Positions 9,820 through 20,531 of a stretch of DNA of 64,000 nucleotides are shown one piece after another. The stretch comes from Acinetobacter qingfengensis. Lineage in GTDB: Bacteria; Pseudomonadota; Gammaproteobacteria; Pseudomonadales; Moraxellaceae. A model generated the notes under the pieces. It had not been told where the DNA came from and searched no databases. It was given only the letters and a program-made list of their open reading frames with translations. The DNA is taken from contig NZ_VXKN01000012.1 of the NCBI RefSeq assembly GCF_008693185.1, positions 62,001-126,000 of the forward strand. The letters are read 5' to 3'. The position numbers and the translations under genes are program-made. Each line of letters begins with the position of its first letter. The first letter of the stretch is position 1.

Positions 9820-10302
9820 TTACTCCACTTTTATGTTATCGGGGCTTGCCAAACGTAGTAAAGCTTGGCTAAGCTTGGCATCGTTCACCAGTGAGGCAGC
9901 CTGACGTAACGCTTGTTGAGTTTCGTTTGACAATGTTTTACTTCGTGTATATTTTTTGCTAGTAGGTTTGTCGGGAGTTTTCAGGATAACCTGAATTCGT
10001 TCTAATCCTTCTAGCGATGGGATAGTTTTAAATTTCTGTATAAATTGGTTATGCAGGTAACGTACCTGACTAATCAATGCCTGATTATCACCAGTAATGG
10101 TTAATAAACCATTTTGATAATAAACCACTTGCCATTGCCCTTGGGGTGGTAAGTGAGATTGAATAATTTGTGTAAGTTTTTGCCAGTTGGCGACTTGCGA
10201 TTGAAGAAATGAAAAGTTTCCTAAACGTTGTGATGACACCTGATTCAGTTCAGTGAAACAGATTTTAGGCGAACGCATACGTGCTTCCACAAAGTTAGAC
10301 AT
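9820..10302 (-). CDS. DUF721/DciA-like protein
   Basis: A 160-residue cytoplasmic protein. The middle part (about residues 40-110) has the DUF721 pattern: WQKLTQIIQSHLP, a GLLTITGDNQALISQVRYLHNQF segment (split here by no gap) and a strand ending in IQVIL. DUF721 includes DciA, a loader of the replicative helicase DnaB in bacteria without DnaC, and dciA commonly neighbours lpxC. That location supports the call. The C-terminal half is helical and basic. It lies convergent to lpxC. DnaB loading is inferred from the family, not shown. Confidence 0.7.
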   Translation of the reverse strand: MSNFVEARMRSPKICFTELNQVSSQRLGNFSFLQSQVANWQKLTQIIQSHLPPQGQWQVVYYQNGLLTITGDNQALISQVRYLHNQFIQKFKTIPSLEGLERIQVILKTPDKPTSKKYTRSKTLSNETQQALRQAASLVNDAKLSQALLRLASPDNIKVE

Positions 10303-10373
10303 GTATATAGTTAGTCATGAAGCTGAATAGAAAGCAAGTGTATATAACGTTTAGGAAATTAGAGGCTTTGTTT

Positions 10374-10982
10374 ATGCGTTTTTACCAGTTATTAATTGCG
10401 TTGTGTGCCAGCACGGCAATGTCATCAAGCTTTGCAGACATTCAGAGAACTTATATTTCCGCAGGTTCTTCAGAAGATCGTTTAGAGCAGTTATCTCAGA
10501 CTTTAAGTAAAAATAATACTGAAGAATCCGTTGAATTTACCAATGCATCATTTAGTCACGGTAAAAACTCAAGTTCTAGTGCGCTAGGTTCATGGTTAAC
10601 TGCCCATCCGATCAAAAATGCCCGTGTTTCATCAACATGGGGGAATCGCACTTTATTGGGTAGTACACGTCATCACTCCGGTGTGGATCTGGCTGCACCA
10701 TCAGGTACACCTATTTATGCGACTGGTCCTGGCATAGTAACCAAATCTGGTTGGGGTACAGGCTATGGTAACTATGTAGAAATCGATCATGGTAATGGTT
10801 ATGTGACTCGTTATGCACATGCTTCTCGCTTGGGTGTGCGTGTTGGTGAGCGTGTTTCTGCAGGTCAGATGATCGCCAATGTTGGTTGTACAGGCCGTTG
10901 CACAGGACCACATTTACATTTTGAAGTGGTTAAGAATGGACAACGCCAAAATCCTTCAACTTATCTTGCAATGTTACCTTAA
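10374..10982 (+). CDS. M23 (LytM-type) peptidase, secreted
   Basis: A 202-residue predicted zinc endopeptidase of the LytM family, acting on peptidoglycan cross-links in the periplasm. Residues 1-21 are a signal peptide (MRFYQLL to SSSFA). The catalytic domain begins near residue 80 (ARVSSTWGNR) and has HHSGVDLAAP (His and Asp ligands), HASRL and GPHLHFEV (HLH motif), so all zinc ligands are present and it should be active. I use the ATG at 10374, which follows AGAGG by eight bases and opens the signal peptide; an ATG at 10317 adds 19 residues that would bury it. It is divergent from the DciA-like gene. Confidence 0.88.
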   Translation: MRFYQLLIALCASTAMSSSFADIQRTYISAGSSEDRLEQLSQTLSKNNTEESVEFTNASFSHGKNSSSSALGSWLTAHPIKNARVSSTWGNRTLLGSTRHHSGVDLAAPSGTPIYATGPGIVTKSGWGTGYGNYVEIDHGNGYVTRYAHASRLGVRVGERVSAGQMIANVGCTGRCTGPHLHFEVVKNGQRQNPSTYLAMLP

Positions 10983-11329
10983 TGGTTGATAAAAAATCTC
11001 TATTACAAAAAATCACCCAAATTTAGGGTGATTTTTTATGTAAATATTTTATTTTTTGAATACGAAATCATTTTATATCATGCAATAAAATAATCATCGA
11101 CCAGATCGGCATATTCAGGAAAACCTGATATAAAAAAATATGATGATTTTTGCTTAAAAAATAATCTAATTGACTGTTTTTTTGTATTGTTATGTAAAAT
11201 GTAAACTTTTATCATTTTTTTAAAAAATAATGTCTTTATTCTGTATTCATTTTCATGTCTAACGCTCATGGGGCAAGACGTGATACAAATATACATTAAC
11301 TATGGATATAGCAAATAAGGTGATAAGAG
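10983..11329. other. Intergenic region before aceE
   Basis: It holds the terminator of the M23 peptidase gene near its start and then about 290 bases of AT-rich sequence that must carry the aceE promoter. I see no clear -35/-10 pair and no enteric PdhR-type operator. The aceE ribosome binding site is AAGG at 11317-11320. Confidence 0.5.
11011..11037 (+). terminator. Terminator after M23 peptidase gene
   Basis: Eight-pair stem AATCACCC (11011-11018) with GGGTGATT (11026-11033), seven-base loop, then a T run. Confidence 0.8.
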
Positions 11330-14047
11330 ATGGCTTTTTATGGAGATACAGATGCTCTGGAAACACAAGAATGGCAGGAAGCATTTGATTCTGTAATTGA
11401 ACATATTGGAACGGAACGAGCAGCTTTTCTATTACAAACATTATATCAGCGTGCAATTTCTAAGCATGTACCAATTCAGCGATTAAATACACCTTATTTG
11501 AACACTGTTCCTGTAGATGAAGAGCCTGCTATGCCGGGTGATCAGGATATGGAGCGCCGTATTCGTGCGTTAATTCGCTGGAATGCTTTAGCGATGGTAT
11601 TACGTGCTAATAAAACTGGTGATGACCTTGGTGGTCACTTGGCAAGTTTTGCTTCTTCAGCAACATTATATGATGTAGGGTTTAACCATTTCTTCCGTGC
11701 AGCCAGTAATCATTTTGGCGGCGATATGATTTATTATCAAGGTCATTGTGCGCCGGGGATTTATGCGCGCTCTTTTCTGGAAGGTCGTTTAACCGAAGAT
11801 CAACTGAATAATTTTCGTCGTGAAGTGAATGGAAACGGCTTACCAAGCTATCCGCACCCTTATTTGATGCCAGATTATTGGCAATTCCCAACAGTATCTA
11901 TGGGTCTTGGTCCAATTATGTCGATTTATCAGGCACATATTCAAAAATATCTGATGAATCGTGGTTTGATTAAGGAAGAAGATCGTAAAGTCTGGGCATA
12001 TCTTGGTGATGGTGAAATGGATGAGCCAGAAAGTCTGGGAGCTATTTCACTCGCTGGCCGTGAAAAGCTGGATAATCTGATTTGGGTGGTGAACTGTAAC
12101 TTACAACGTCTGGATGGTCCGGTGCGTGGTAATGGTAAAATCATTCAGGAGCTTGAATCTTTATTTCGTGGTGCAGGCTGGCGCGTGATTAAAGTGGTTT
12201 GGGGACGTCATTGGGATCCTTTATTGGCAAAAGACAAATCCGGTGCACTCAAAGCACGTATGGAAGAGGCCGTTGATGGTGATTTTCAGCGTTATCAAGT
12301 GAAAGGTGGCGGTTATGCCCGTGAGCATTTCTTTGGTAAATATCCTGAGTCAGAAGAGTTGGTTAAACATTTAAGTGATGATGATATTGATGCATTGAAT
12401 CGTGGTGGTCATGATCCATATAAAGTTTATGCTGCTTATGCCGCAGCAATGCAAAGTACAGAACAACCTACAGTGATTTTGGCAAAAACCGTAAAAGGTT
12501 ATGGTTTATCTGATGAAATTGAAGCAGTAAACAAAACCCATCAGATCAAAAAAATGCAAATTGAATCATTAAAATACGTGCGTAACCGTTTTAATTTGCC
12601 ATTTAATGATGAGCAACTTGAAGAGTTGCCATTTTATCGTCCAGCAGAAAATTCACCTGAACTGAAATATTTGAAAGCTCGCCGTGAATCTCTGGGGGGT
12701 TATCTTCCTGCACGTCGTAAAGAAAGTATTGCTTTACAAATTCCTGAATTATCAGCTTTTGATAGTGTACTTGTGGGTAGTGGTACCAAAGAACAATCTA
12801 CGACTATGGTCATGGTACGCTTAATTTCGGCATTATTAAAAGATAAGGCGCTTAAAGACCATGTTGTTCCAATTGTACCTGATGAGGCACGTACATTTGG
12901 TTTGGAAGGTATGTTCCGTCAGTTAGGTATTTATGCTGCACATGGCCAAAAATATATTCCTGAAGATAATGAACAGCTAATGAATTATCGTGAAGCCAAA
13001 GATGGCCACATGCTACAGGAAGGGATTAATGAAGCTGGAGCAATGAGTGCATGGGCAGCGTTAGGTACGAGTTATTCAACCAATAACTTGCCAATGATTC
13101 CAATGTATATGTACTATTCAATGTTTGGTTTCCAGCGTATCGGTGATATTGCATGGGCAGCAGGTGATGCACAGGCACAGGGCTTTCTGTTCGGTGCAAC
13201 AGCAGGACGTACCACATTGAACGGTGAAGGTTTACAACATCAGGATGGACATTCACATATTCTTGCAGGCACAATTCCAAACTGCGTATCTTATGATCCA
13301 TGCTTTGGTTACGAACTTGCGATTATTATTCATGATGGCTTACAACGTATGTATGTCAATCAGGAACGGGTATTTTATTATCTCACTCTCATGAACGAAA
13401 ACTATACCCATCCTGAAATGCCACAAGGTGTTGAAGACGGTATTAAAAAAGGCATGTACTTGTTTGAACAGGATGAAAAAGCCACTGTTCAACTGCTGGG
13501 TTCAGGTGTAATTCTGCGCGAAGTGATCAAAGCAGCTAAAATCTTGCGTGATGAATATCAAATCCATGCCAATGTCTGGTCAGTGACCAGCTATAATGAA
13601 CTGGCGCGTGATGGTATGGCATGCGAAGAATATAATCGTAAACATCCTCTTGCTGAAGAAGCCAAAGAATCTTGGGTATCACAGCAATTACGTGAACATG
13701 AGGGTATCGTTGTTTCTGCAACAGATCATATTCGTTTATATAGTGAACAAATTCGGGCATATCTACCGGAAGGTCGTCCGTTTGTGGCATTGGGAACAGA
13801 TGGTTATGGCCGCTCAGATACTCGTGAAAACCTGCGTAGTTACTTTGAAGTCGATGCTGCCAACATTGTTGTTGCAACATTGAAAAAATTATCAGATGAA
13901 GGCGAAGTGGATGCACGTCTGGTGAAAGATGCCATTTCTAGTTTTGAGCTGGATATTGATCGTCCGTTGCCATGGAAACCACAAGCACATGCGGAAGTAC
14001 AGGCAGTTGCAGAATACGTTGAAAATACTTCAGGAGAGGAGAAATAA
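11330..14047 (+). CDS. aceE: AceE, pyruvate dehydrogenase E1, homodimeric type
   Basis: E1 decarboxylates pyruvate with thiamine diphosphate and passes the acetyl unit to the lipoyl groups of AceF. At 905 residues it is the long homodimeric form. The ThDP motif begins at YLGDGEMDEPES and closes about 30 residues later at VVNCNLQRLDGPV. Further E1 signatures are HLASFASSATLYDVGFNHFF near the N-terminus (split by no gap) and GLQHQDGHSH in the transketolase-like part. A gap of two bases separates it from aceF, so the two are one operon. Confidence 0.97.
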   Translation: MAFYGDTDALETQEWQEAFDSVIEHIGTERAAFLLQTLYQRAISKHVPIQRLNTPYLNTVPVDEEPAMPGDQDMERRIRALIRWNALAMVLRANKTGDDLGGHLASFASSATLYDVGFNHFFRAASNHFGGDMIYYQGHCAPGIYARSFLEGRLTEDQLNNFRREVNGNGLPSYPHPYLMPDYWQFPTVSMGLGPIMSIYQAHIQKYLMNRGLIKEEDRKVWAYLGDGEMDEPESLGAISLAGREKLDNLIWVVNCNLQRLDGPVRGNGKIIQELESLFRGAGWRVIKVVWGRHWDPLLAKDKSGALKARMEEAVDGDFQRYQVKGGGYAREHFFGKYPESEELVKHLSDDDIDALNRGGHDPYKVYAAYAAAMQSTEQPTVILAKTVKGYGLSDEIEAVNKTHQIKKMQIESLKYVRNRFNLPFNDEQLEELPFYRPAENSPELKYLKARRESLGGYLPARRKESIALQIPELSAFDSVLVGSGTKEQSTTMVMVRLISALLKDKALKDHVVPIVPDEARTFGLEGMFRQLGIYAAHGQKYIPEDNEQLMNYREAKDGHMLQEGINEAGAMSAWAALGTSYSTNNLPMIPMYMYYSMFGFQRIGDIAWAAGDAQAQGFLFGATAGRTTLNGEGLQHQDGHSHILAGTIPNCVSYDPCFGYELAIIIHDGLQRMYVNQERVFYYLTLMNENYTHPEMPQGVEDGIKKGMYLFEQDEKATVQLLGSGVILREVIKAAKILRDEYQIHANVWSVTSYNELARDGMACEEYNRKHPLAEEAKESWVSQQLREHEGIVVSATDHIRLYSEQIRAYLPEGRPFVALGTDGYGRSDTRENLRSYFEVDAANIVVATLKKLSDEGEVDARLVKDAISSFELDIDRPLPWKPQAHAEVQAVAEYVENTSGEEK

Positions 14048-14049
14048 TC

Positions 14050-15705
14050 ATGCAAATTACAACTCCTGATATTGGTGTAGATAAGGCTGTTGTTGCAGAA
14101 ATTCTAGTGAAGGTGGGTGATCATATTGCTGAGAATGATAGTATTGTTCTCTTGGAATCGGATAAAGCTTCAGTAGAAGTTCCTAGTTCTGCCAGTGGTA
14201 TAGTTAAAGCGATTTTAGTTAATTTGGGTGATGACGTTAAAGAAGGGATCGCATTAATTGAACTTGAGAGCGAAGGTGCAGTACAAACTGCGTCTGAAGC
14301 TCCAGCCAATGAAACTACAGCAGAAAAAGTTAGTTCTGAATCTATTCAGGACACGGTATCAGAATCTGAACCAGAGACTGCCATTGCAGCAGCCACAGAA
14401 AGTGCAGAAATAGAGGTTAAAGTTCCTGATATCGGTGTTGAAAAAGCACTTGTAGCAGAAATCTTGGTGAATGTTGGTGATCAGATTGATGTTGAACAAA
14501 GTGTTGTTCTGGTTGAGTCAGATAAAGCATCTGTAGAAGTCCCTAGTCCGGTTGCAGGAGAAGTTTTATCTATTGCTGTTAAAGCGGGTGATAGTGTAAA
14601 AGAGGGCGTATTACTTCTTACAGTGAAATCGACTACAGCAGCAAAAAGTCAGGCAGCACCTGCCAAAGCAGAAGCGTTAACCCAGACGCCAGTTGCAGAG
14701 AAAAAACAAGTCCCTGCACAACCACAATCTACTGCAGCACTCACAGCCAAAATGGATAGCATTGATAAACTGAATGACGAACAAAAAGCAGCTAATGCTA
14801 AAGTTTATGCTGGACCAGCTGTACGTCAATTAGCACGTGAATTGGGCGTGTTGCTTGCAGAGGTCAAAGCTTCTGGTGAACATGGTCGTATTGTAAAAGA
14901 TGATGTATTTGCTTACGTAAAAACACGTTTAAACGCATCACAAAATACAACAAGTACCACAGTTGCGCCTGCTGCATCAGGTTTACCACCTTTACCTGAT
15001 TTCAGTGCATTTGGTGGTGGTGAAATCAAAACAATGACACGCTTGCAACAAGTATCTGTTCCACAATTGTCATTAAATAACTTTATCCCGCAGGTCACAC
15101 AATTTGATTTGGCAGATATTACCAACCTTGAGGCATGGCGAGGCGAACTTAAAGACGACTTTAAAAAGCAAGGTATTGGTTTAACCATTCTGGCTTTTAT
15201 TGCCAAGGCGGTGGCACACTTACTTAAAGACGAGCCATATTTTGCTTCACATCTGGCAGATGATCAGAAATCAGTAGTGTTACGCAATGAGATTCACATG
15301 GGCATTGCAGTAGCGACACCGGATGGTTTAACAGTACCTGTATTGCGTAATCCGGATCAAAAATCCATTAAGCAAATTGCACAGGAGCTGGCAGAATTAA
15401 GCCAAAAAGCGCGTGATAAAAAATTGAGTCCAAAAGACTTACAAGGTGCAAACTTTACCATTACAAGTTTGGGCAGTATTGGTGGGACAGCATTTACGCC
15501 ATTGGTAAACTGGCCACAAGTTGCCATTCTGGGAATTTCTCCAGCAACCATGCAGCCTGTTTGGAATGGTAAGGATTTTGATCCACGCTTAATGTTGCCG
15601 TTGTCTTTATCTTATGATCACCGAGTAATTAATGGTGCTGATGCTGCACGATTTACCCGAAAGTTGACCATATTACTGAAAGATATTCGTAATATCTTAT
15701 TGTAA
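14050..15705 (+). CDS. aceF: AceF, pyruvate dehydrogenase E2 (dihydrolipoyl acetyltransferase)
   Basis: E2 forms the core of the complex and transfers acetyl from lipoyl-lysine to CoA. The 551 residues hold two lipoyl domains (about 1-75 and 120-195), each with the lipoylated lysine in ESDKASVEVPS, joined by Ala/Glu/Thr-rich linkers; E. coli has three such domains. A peripheral subunit-binding domain follows (AGPAVRQLARELGV, about residue 257). The catalytic domain ends with SYDHRVINGADAARF: the histidine is present and Asn stands where many family members have Asp, as known for Azotobacter E2. No E3 gene follows. Confidence 0.95.
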   Translation: MQITTPDIGVDKAVVAEILVKVGDHIAENDSIVLLESDKASVEVPSSASGIVKAILVNLGDDVKEGIALIELESEGAVQTASEAPANETTAEKVSSESIQDTVSESEPETAIAAATESAEIEVKVPDIGVEKALVAEILVNVGDQIDVEQSVVLVESDKASVEVPSPVAGEVLSIAVKAGDSVKEGVLLLTVKSTTAAKSQAAPAKAEALTQTPVAEKKQVPAQPQSTAALTAKMDSIDKLNDEQKAANAKVYAGPAVRQLARELGVLLAEVKASGEHGRIVKDDVFAYVKTRLNASQNTTSTTVAPAASGLPPLPDFSAFGGGEIKTMTRLQQVSVPQLSLNNFIPQVTQFDLADITNLEAWRGELKDDFKKQGIGLTILAFIAKAVAHLLKDEPYFASHLADDQKSVVLRNEIHMGIAVATPDGLTVPVLRNPDQKSIKQIAQELAELSQKARDKKLSPKDLQGANFTITSLGSIGGTAFTPLVNWPQVAILGISPATMQPVWNGKDFDPRLMLPLSLSYDHRVINGADAARFTRKLTILLKDIRNILL

Positions 15706-15825
15706 TTACTCAGCATTTATTAAAATTATGTTATTGGTTTTTTGAATCAATTGTCAAGTTTAATTCATTGAGTGAATCAATATAAAGACTAGGTGGTTGA
15801 TTCATATAAATAAAAAAAATGTATA

Positions 15826-15856
15826 ATATCCTACTAATTTAGTAGGATATTTTTAT
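15826..15856 (+). terminator. Terminator after aceF
   Basis: ATATCCTACT (15826-15835) pairs with AGTAGGATAT (15841-15850) and a T-rich tail follows. It lies in the 248-base gap before the MBL-fold gene. Confidence 0.75.
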
Positions 15857-15953
15857 TTATGAGAACTAAATCTCAAAACCTTTTTTACTCTATTGTATCT
15901 TTGTGTAAATCATCTTATTTTGACAAAAATTTCTTATTATTGCGTAAATACTT

Positions 15954-16751
15954 ATGTCATTAGATCGAACATCTTCACGTGTTTTATATGACGACGGACA
16001 TCATAAATGTATCGCCTTTACCAGTCTGGTAAAAGGGGAAGGTGTACAGGCAAATCAGTTTCTAATTATTGATGGAAAAAATGCAGCAGTACTGGATCCT
16101 GGTGGTGATTTGACTTATACCCCCTTGACACTGGAACTCAGCAAATATGTTCGTATTAATCAGTTGGATTATGTGATTGCTTCCCATCAGGATCCAGACA
16201 TCATTACTTCAATGCCGCGCTGGCTGGTATATACGCAAGCCAAAGTTGTTGCATCTAAACTCTGGGCACGATTTCTACCACACTTAAATTCTGCATTCAC
16301 CAGTGATCGTATTCAGGGTGGCTGGCTGGAACGTTTAATTGAATTACCGGATGAAGGTGGAATTATTCCTTTTGGTAATACAGTGATTAAGGCAGTTCCT
16401 GCTCACTTTTTGCATTCAGTTGGTAATTTCCAATTTTATGATCCGGTTTCAAAAATTTTGTTCTCTGGTGATATGGGTGCATCTATTGTTCATGATGCCA
16501 ATGCTCCGATTATTGATTTTGAAGCACATACGCATAAAATGCGTGGATTTCATCAGCGTTATATGTGTTCTAACCGGATTATTCGGTTCTGGGTGAACAT
16601 GGTGCGGGAAATGGATGTGGAAATGATTGTTCCACAACATGGCACACCATTTATTGGTAAAGAAATGATTGAGAATTTCTTGAACTGGATTGAGCGTTTG
16701 GAGTGCGGTATTGACCTATTTAACCAAAATTCCTATCGTTGTCCAGATTGA
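15954..16751 (+). CDS. MBL-fold protein of the flavodiiron-like ODP family
   Basis: A 265-residue cytoplasmic metallo-beta-lactamase-fold protein. Instead of the usual HxHxDH it has ASHQDPDI (His78), then HFLHSVGNFQFYDP, SGDMGAS and a C-terminal PQHG, which is the pattern of the oxygen-binding di-iron (ODP) branch related to flavodiiron proteins. No flavodoxin domain is attached. ODP members in other bacteria sense oxygen or reduce it; which applies here is unknown. It stands between aceF and guaB with a terminator on each side, so it is probably monocistronic. Confidence 0.8.
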   Translation: MSLDRTSSRVLYDDGHHKCIAFTSLVKGEGVQANQFLIIDGKNAAVLDPGGDLTYTPLTLELSKYVRINQLDYVIASHQDPDIITSMPRWLVYTQAKVVASKLWARFLPHLNSAFTSDRIQGGWLERLIELPDEGGIIPFGNTVIKAVPAHFLHSVGNFQFYDPVSKILFSGDMGASIVHDANAPIIDFEAHTHKMRGFHQRYMCSNRIIRFWVNMVREMDVEMIVPQHGTPFIGKEMIENFLNWIERLECGIDLFNQNSYRCPD

Positions 16752-16775
16752 ATTTAAAGGCTTTGGGGTGGGAGA

Positions 16776-16802
16776 ATAGACGCTTTAAGCGTCTATTTTT
16801 TC
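16776..16802 (+). terminator. Terminator after MBL-fold gene
   Basis: Nine-pair stem (16776-16784 with 16788-16796; core AGACGCT/AGCGTCT) with a three-base loop and a T6 tail. Confidence 0.85.
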
Positions 16803-16903
16803 TTATATTACCTAAAAAAACAATCATTGGTAAAAACATTAATAAAACCTAATACTAAAAATTTTAAATGAGGAAATAAATGCAATTTCATGTGAAATTT
16901 GTT

Positions 16904-16909
16904 TATAAT
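16904..16909 (+). promoter_or_regulatory. Likely guaB promoter, -10 element
   Basis: A perfect TATAAT lies 29 bases upstream of the guaB start. At the expected -35 distance only the weak TGCAAT (16881-16886) is present. Confidence 0.5.
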
Positions 16910-16911
16910 AG

Positions 16912-18405
<1,494 letters not shown>

Positions 18406-18427
18406 GTTTCTCAAAGATAAAAAAATT

Positions 18428-18458
18428 AAACAGCTATCCAATATGGATGGCTGTTTTT
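18428..18458 (+). terminator. Terminator after guaB
   Basis: Stem AACAGCTATCC (18429-18439) with GGATGGCTGTT (18445-18455), one G-T pair, then a T run. Confidence 0.8.
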
Positions 18459-18504
18459 TATTGTAAAATGGTGTAATAACAACGCTTAAGATAAGAGAGA
18501 ACAA

Positions 18505-19842
18505 ATGAGTTATTTTGGTACAGATGGCATTCGTGGTAAATTTGGACAAATGCCGATAACACCAGAATTTGCTTTAAAACTGGGATTTGCCGCAGGTACA
18601 GTATTAAAACGGGCATTTCCAAAGAAGAAGCCAATTGTTGTATTAGGTAAAGATACCCGTTTATCTGGTTATATTCTGGAATCTGCTTTGCAGGCCGGAC
18701 TGAACTCTGCTGGTGTCTATGTACATTTACTTGGGCCATTACCTACCCCTGCAATTGCACATCTTACCCGTGCGTTACATGCCAATGCAGGAATCGTCAT
18801 TTCTGCATCACACAACCCTTATTTTGATAATGGCATTAAATTCTTTTCCAATGAAGGTAAGAAATTACCGGATGAATTACAGGATGCGATTAACGCAGAA
18901 CTTGAAAAAGAGATTATTATTCAGGAACCTGATCAGTTGGGTAAAAGTGTACGTGTCAAAGATGCAGCGGGACGTTATATAGAATTCTGTAAATCAACTT
19001 TTCCATATCATTTAAACTTACAGGACTATACTATTGTCGTCGATTGTGCCAATGGCGCTGCTTATAGTGTTGGGCCGGCAGTATTTCGGGAATTAGGCGC
19101 CAGAGTCATCACGATTTATGATCAACCAAATGGTTTGAATATTAATGATGATTGTGGTTCGACACATCCTGAAAATTTACAAAAAGCTGTGATCAAGCAT
19201 CAGGCAGACTTAGGTATTGCTTTTGATGGTGATGCAGATCGTGTCATGATGGTAGATCAACATGGTCATTTAATTGATGGTGACCATGTGCTTTATATTC
19301 TTGCAACACAAGCGACACAAAAACCAGTAGGTATTGCAGGCACCTTAATGAGCAATATGGCACTGGAACTGGCACTGGAAAAAGCTGGTATTGCATTTAC
19401 TCGTGCCAAAGTCGGTGATCGTTATGTATTACAGGCACTGGAAGAAAATCAGTGGATCATAGGTGGTGAACCTTCCGGACATATTTTAACGTTAGATAAA
19501 AGTACTACAGGTGATGCAATTATCTCCGCTTTACAGGTACTACGTGTCATGGTTGAAAAACAGCAGGCATTACATCAACTGGTACAAGGCTTTAAACTTT
19601 TTCCGCAAGTATTGGAAAATGTCCGTCTTGAACACATGATTGATCCATTCTCAGATTCGGTGATGGTACAAGAGTTTGCAAAAGCTGAGCAGCAACTTAA
19701 AGGGCGTGGTCGATTATTAATTCGTAAATCAGGTACAGAACCTGTGATTCGGGTAATGGTTGAAGGCGATAACCTGAATGAGGTAAAACAATTGGCAAAA
19801 CATCTGGCCAATGTCATTCGTCAGAATGCTGTAATTTCATAA
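18505..19842 (+). CDS. glmM: GlmM, phosphoglucosamine mutase
   Basis: GlmM converts glucosamine-6-phosphate to glucosamine-1-phosphate, feeding UDP-GlcNAc for peptidoglycan and LPS. The 445 residues start [11 protein letters not shown]; the phosphoserine loop is [11 protein letters not shown] (Ser102), the metal loop is [12 protein letters not shown], the sugar loop is GGEPSGH and the phosphate loop is [15 protein letters not shown]. Start ATG at 18505 follows AGAGAGAA. It is followed by pdxH after about 30 bases and recJ, apparently one transcript. Confidence 0.96.
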   Translation: MSYFGTDGIRGKFGQMPITPEFALKLGFAAGTVLKRAFPKKKPIVVLGKDTRLSGYILESALQAGLNSAGVYVHLLGPLPTPAIAHLTRALHANAGIVISASHNPYFDNGIKFFSNEGKKLPDELQDAINAELEKEIIIQEPDQLGKSVRVKDAAGRYIEFCKSTFPYHLNLQDYTIVVDCANGAAYSVGPAVFRELGARVITIYDQPNGLNINDDCGSTHPENLQKAVIKHQADLGIAFDGDADRVMMVDQHGHLIDGDHVLYILATQATQKPVGIAGTLMSNMALELALEKAGIAFTRAKVGDRYVLQALEENQWIIGGEPSGHILTLDKSTTGDAIISALQVLRVMVEKQQALHQLVQGFKLFPQVLENVRLEHMIDPFSDSVMVQEFAKAEQQLKGRGRLLIRKSGTEPVIRVMVEGDNLNEVKQLAKHLANVIRQNAVIS

Positions 19843-19871
19843 CATTATTAAATATTTATAGGGGTTAGCAC

Positions 19872-20528
19872 ATGAGTGATGTGATTAAGGATTTAAGTGA
19901 ATTACGGTTAAGCTATCAACGTGCAGAACTGCATGAAGCGCAAGTTCATCCGCAGCCTCATGAGCAGTTCCTGACATGGTTTAATGCCGCATTGCAATGT
20001 GATTTGCATGAACCCTATGCCATGTATGTGGCCACTGCCAATGCACAAGGTGTACCACATGTTCGCACATTGTTATTACGTGGTGCCAGTGCGCAGGGTT
20101 ATGATTTTTATAGCAACTATGACAGCTTAAAAGGCCATGATCTGGCCGAAAATCCACAAGCACAATTATTGTTTTATTGGGCTGAACTGGAACAACAGGT
20201 CAGAATTTCTGGTCGTATAGAAAAGATTTCTGTTGAAGAATCCACGGAGTATTATCAAAAACGTCCACATGATAGTCAGGTAGCTGCACATGTCAGTACA
20301 CCACAAAGTGGTATGATTGATAGCCGTGAAAGTCTACAACAGCGTTTTAATGCGGCATTTGCTGAGTATCAGCACATGACTCAACTACCAAAACCGGAAT
20401 TTTGGGGTGGCTATCGTTTGGTTCCAGAATATTATGAATTCTGGCAGGGACGTCCAAATCGATTGCATGATCGTTTAGCTTATATTCAACAAAATGGGCA
20501 ATGGATTATTCAGAGGTTAATGCCTTAA
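19872..20528 (+). CDS. pdxH: PdxH, pyridoxamine 5'-phosphate oxidase
   Basis: An FMN enzyme that makes pyridoxal 5'-phosphate, the last step of vitamin B6 synthesis. The 218 residues contain VRTLLLRG and GYDFYSNYDSLKGHDLAENP (FMN binding), RISGRIEKIS, and the C-terminal signature FWGGYRLVPEYYEFWQGRPNRLHDR spread over the last 45 residues. The start has GGGGTTAG upstream. Recj begins three bases after its stop codon, so the two are likely translated together. Confidence 0.95.
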   Translation: MSDVIKDLSELRLSYQRAELHEAQVHPQPHEQFLTWFNAALQCDLHEPYAMYVATANAQGVPHVRTLLLRGASAQGYDFYSNYDSLKGHDLAENPQAQLLFYWAELEQQVRISGRIEKISVEESTEYYQKRPHDSQVAAHVSTPQSGMIDSRESLQQRFNAAFAEYQHMTQLPKPEFWGGYRLVPEYYEFWQGRPNRLHDRLAYIQQNGQWIIQRLMP

Positions 20529-20531
20529 TTC

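Noticed and set aside
11038-11329. PdhR-type operator before aceE
   Set aside because: No palindrome of the enteric AATTGGT-ACCAATT type is present.
13536-13916. Reverse-strand frame of 126 codons inside aceE
   Set aside because: It overlaps a fully conserved E1 gene and shows no protein family pattern.
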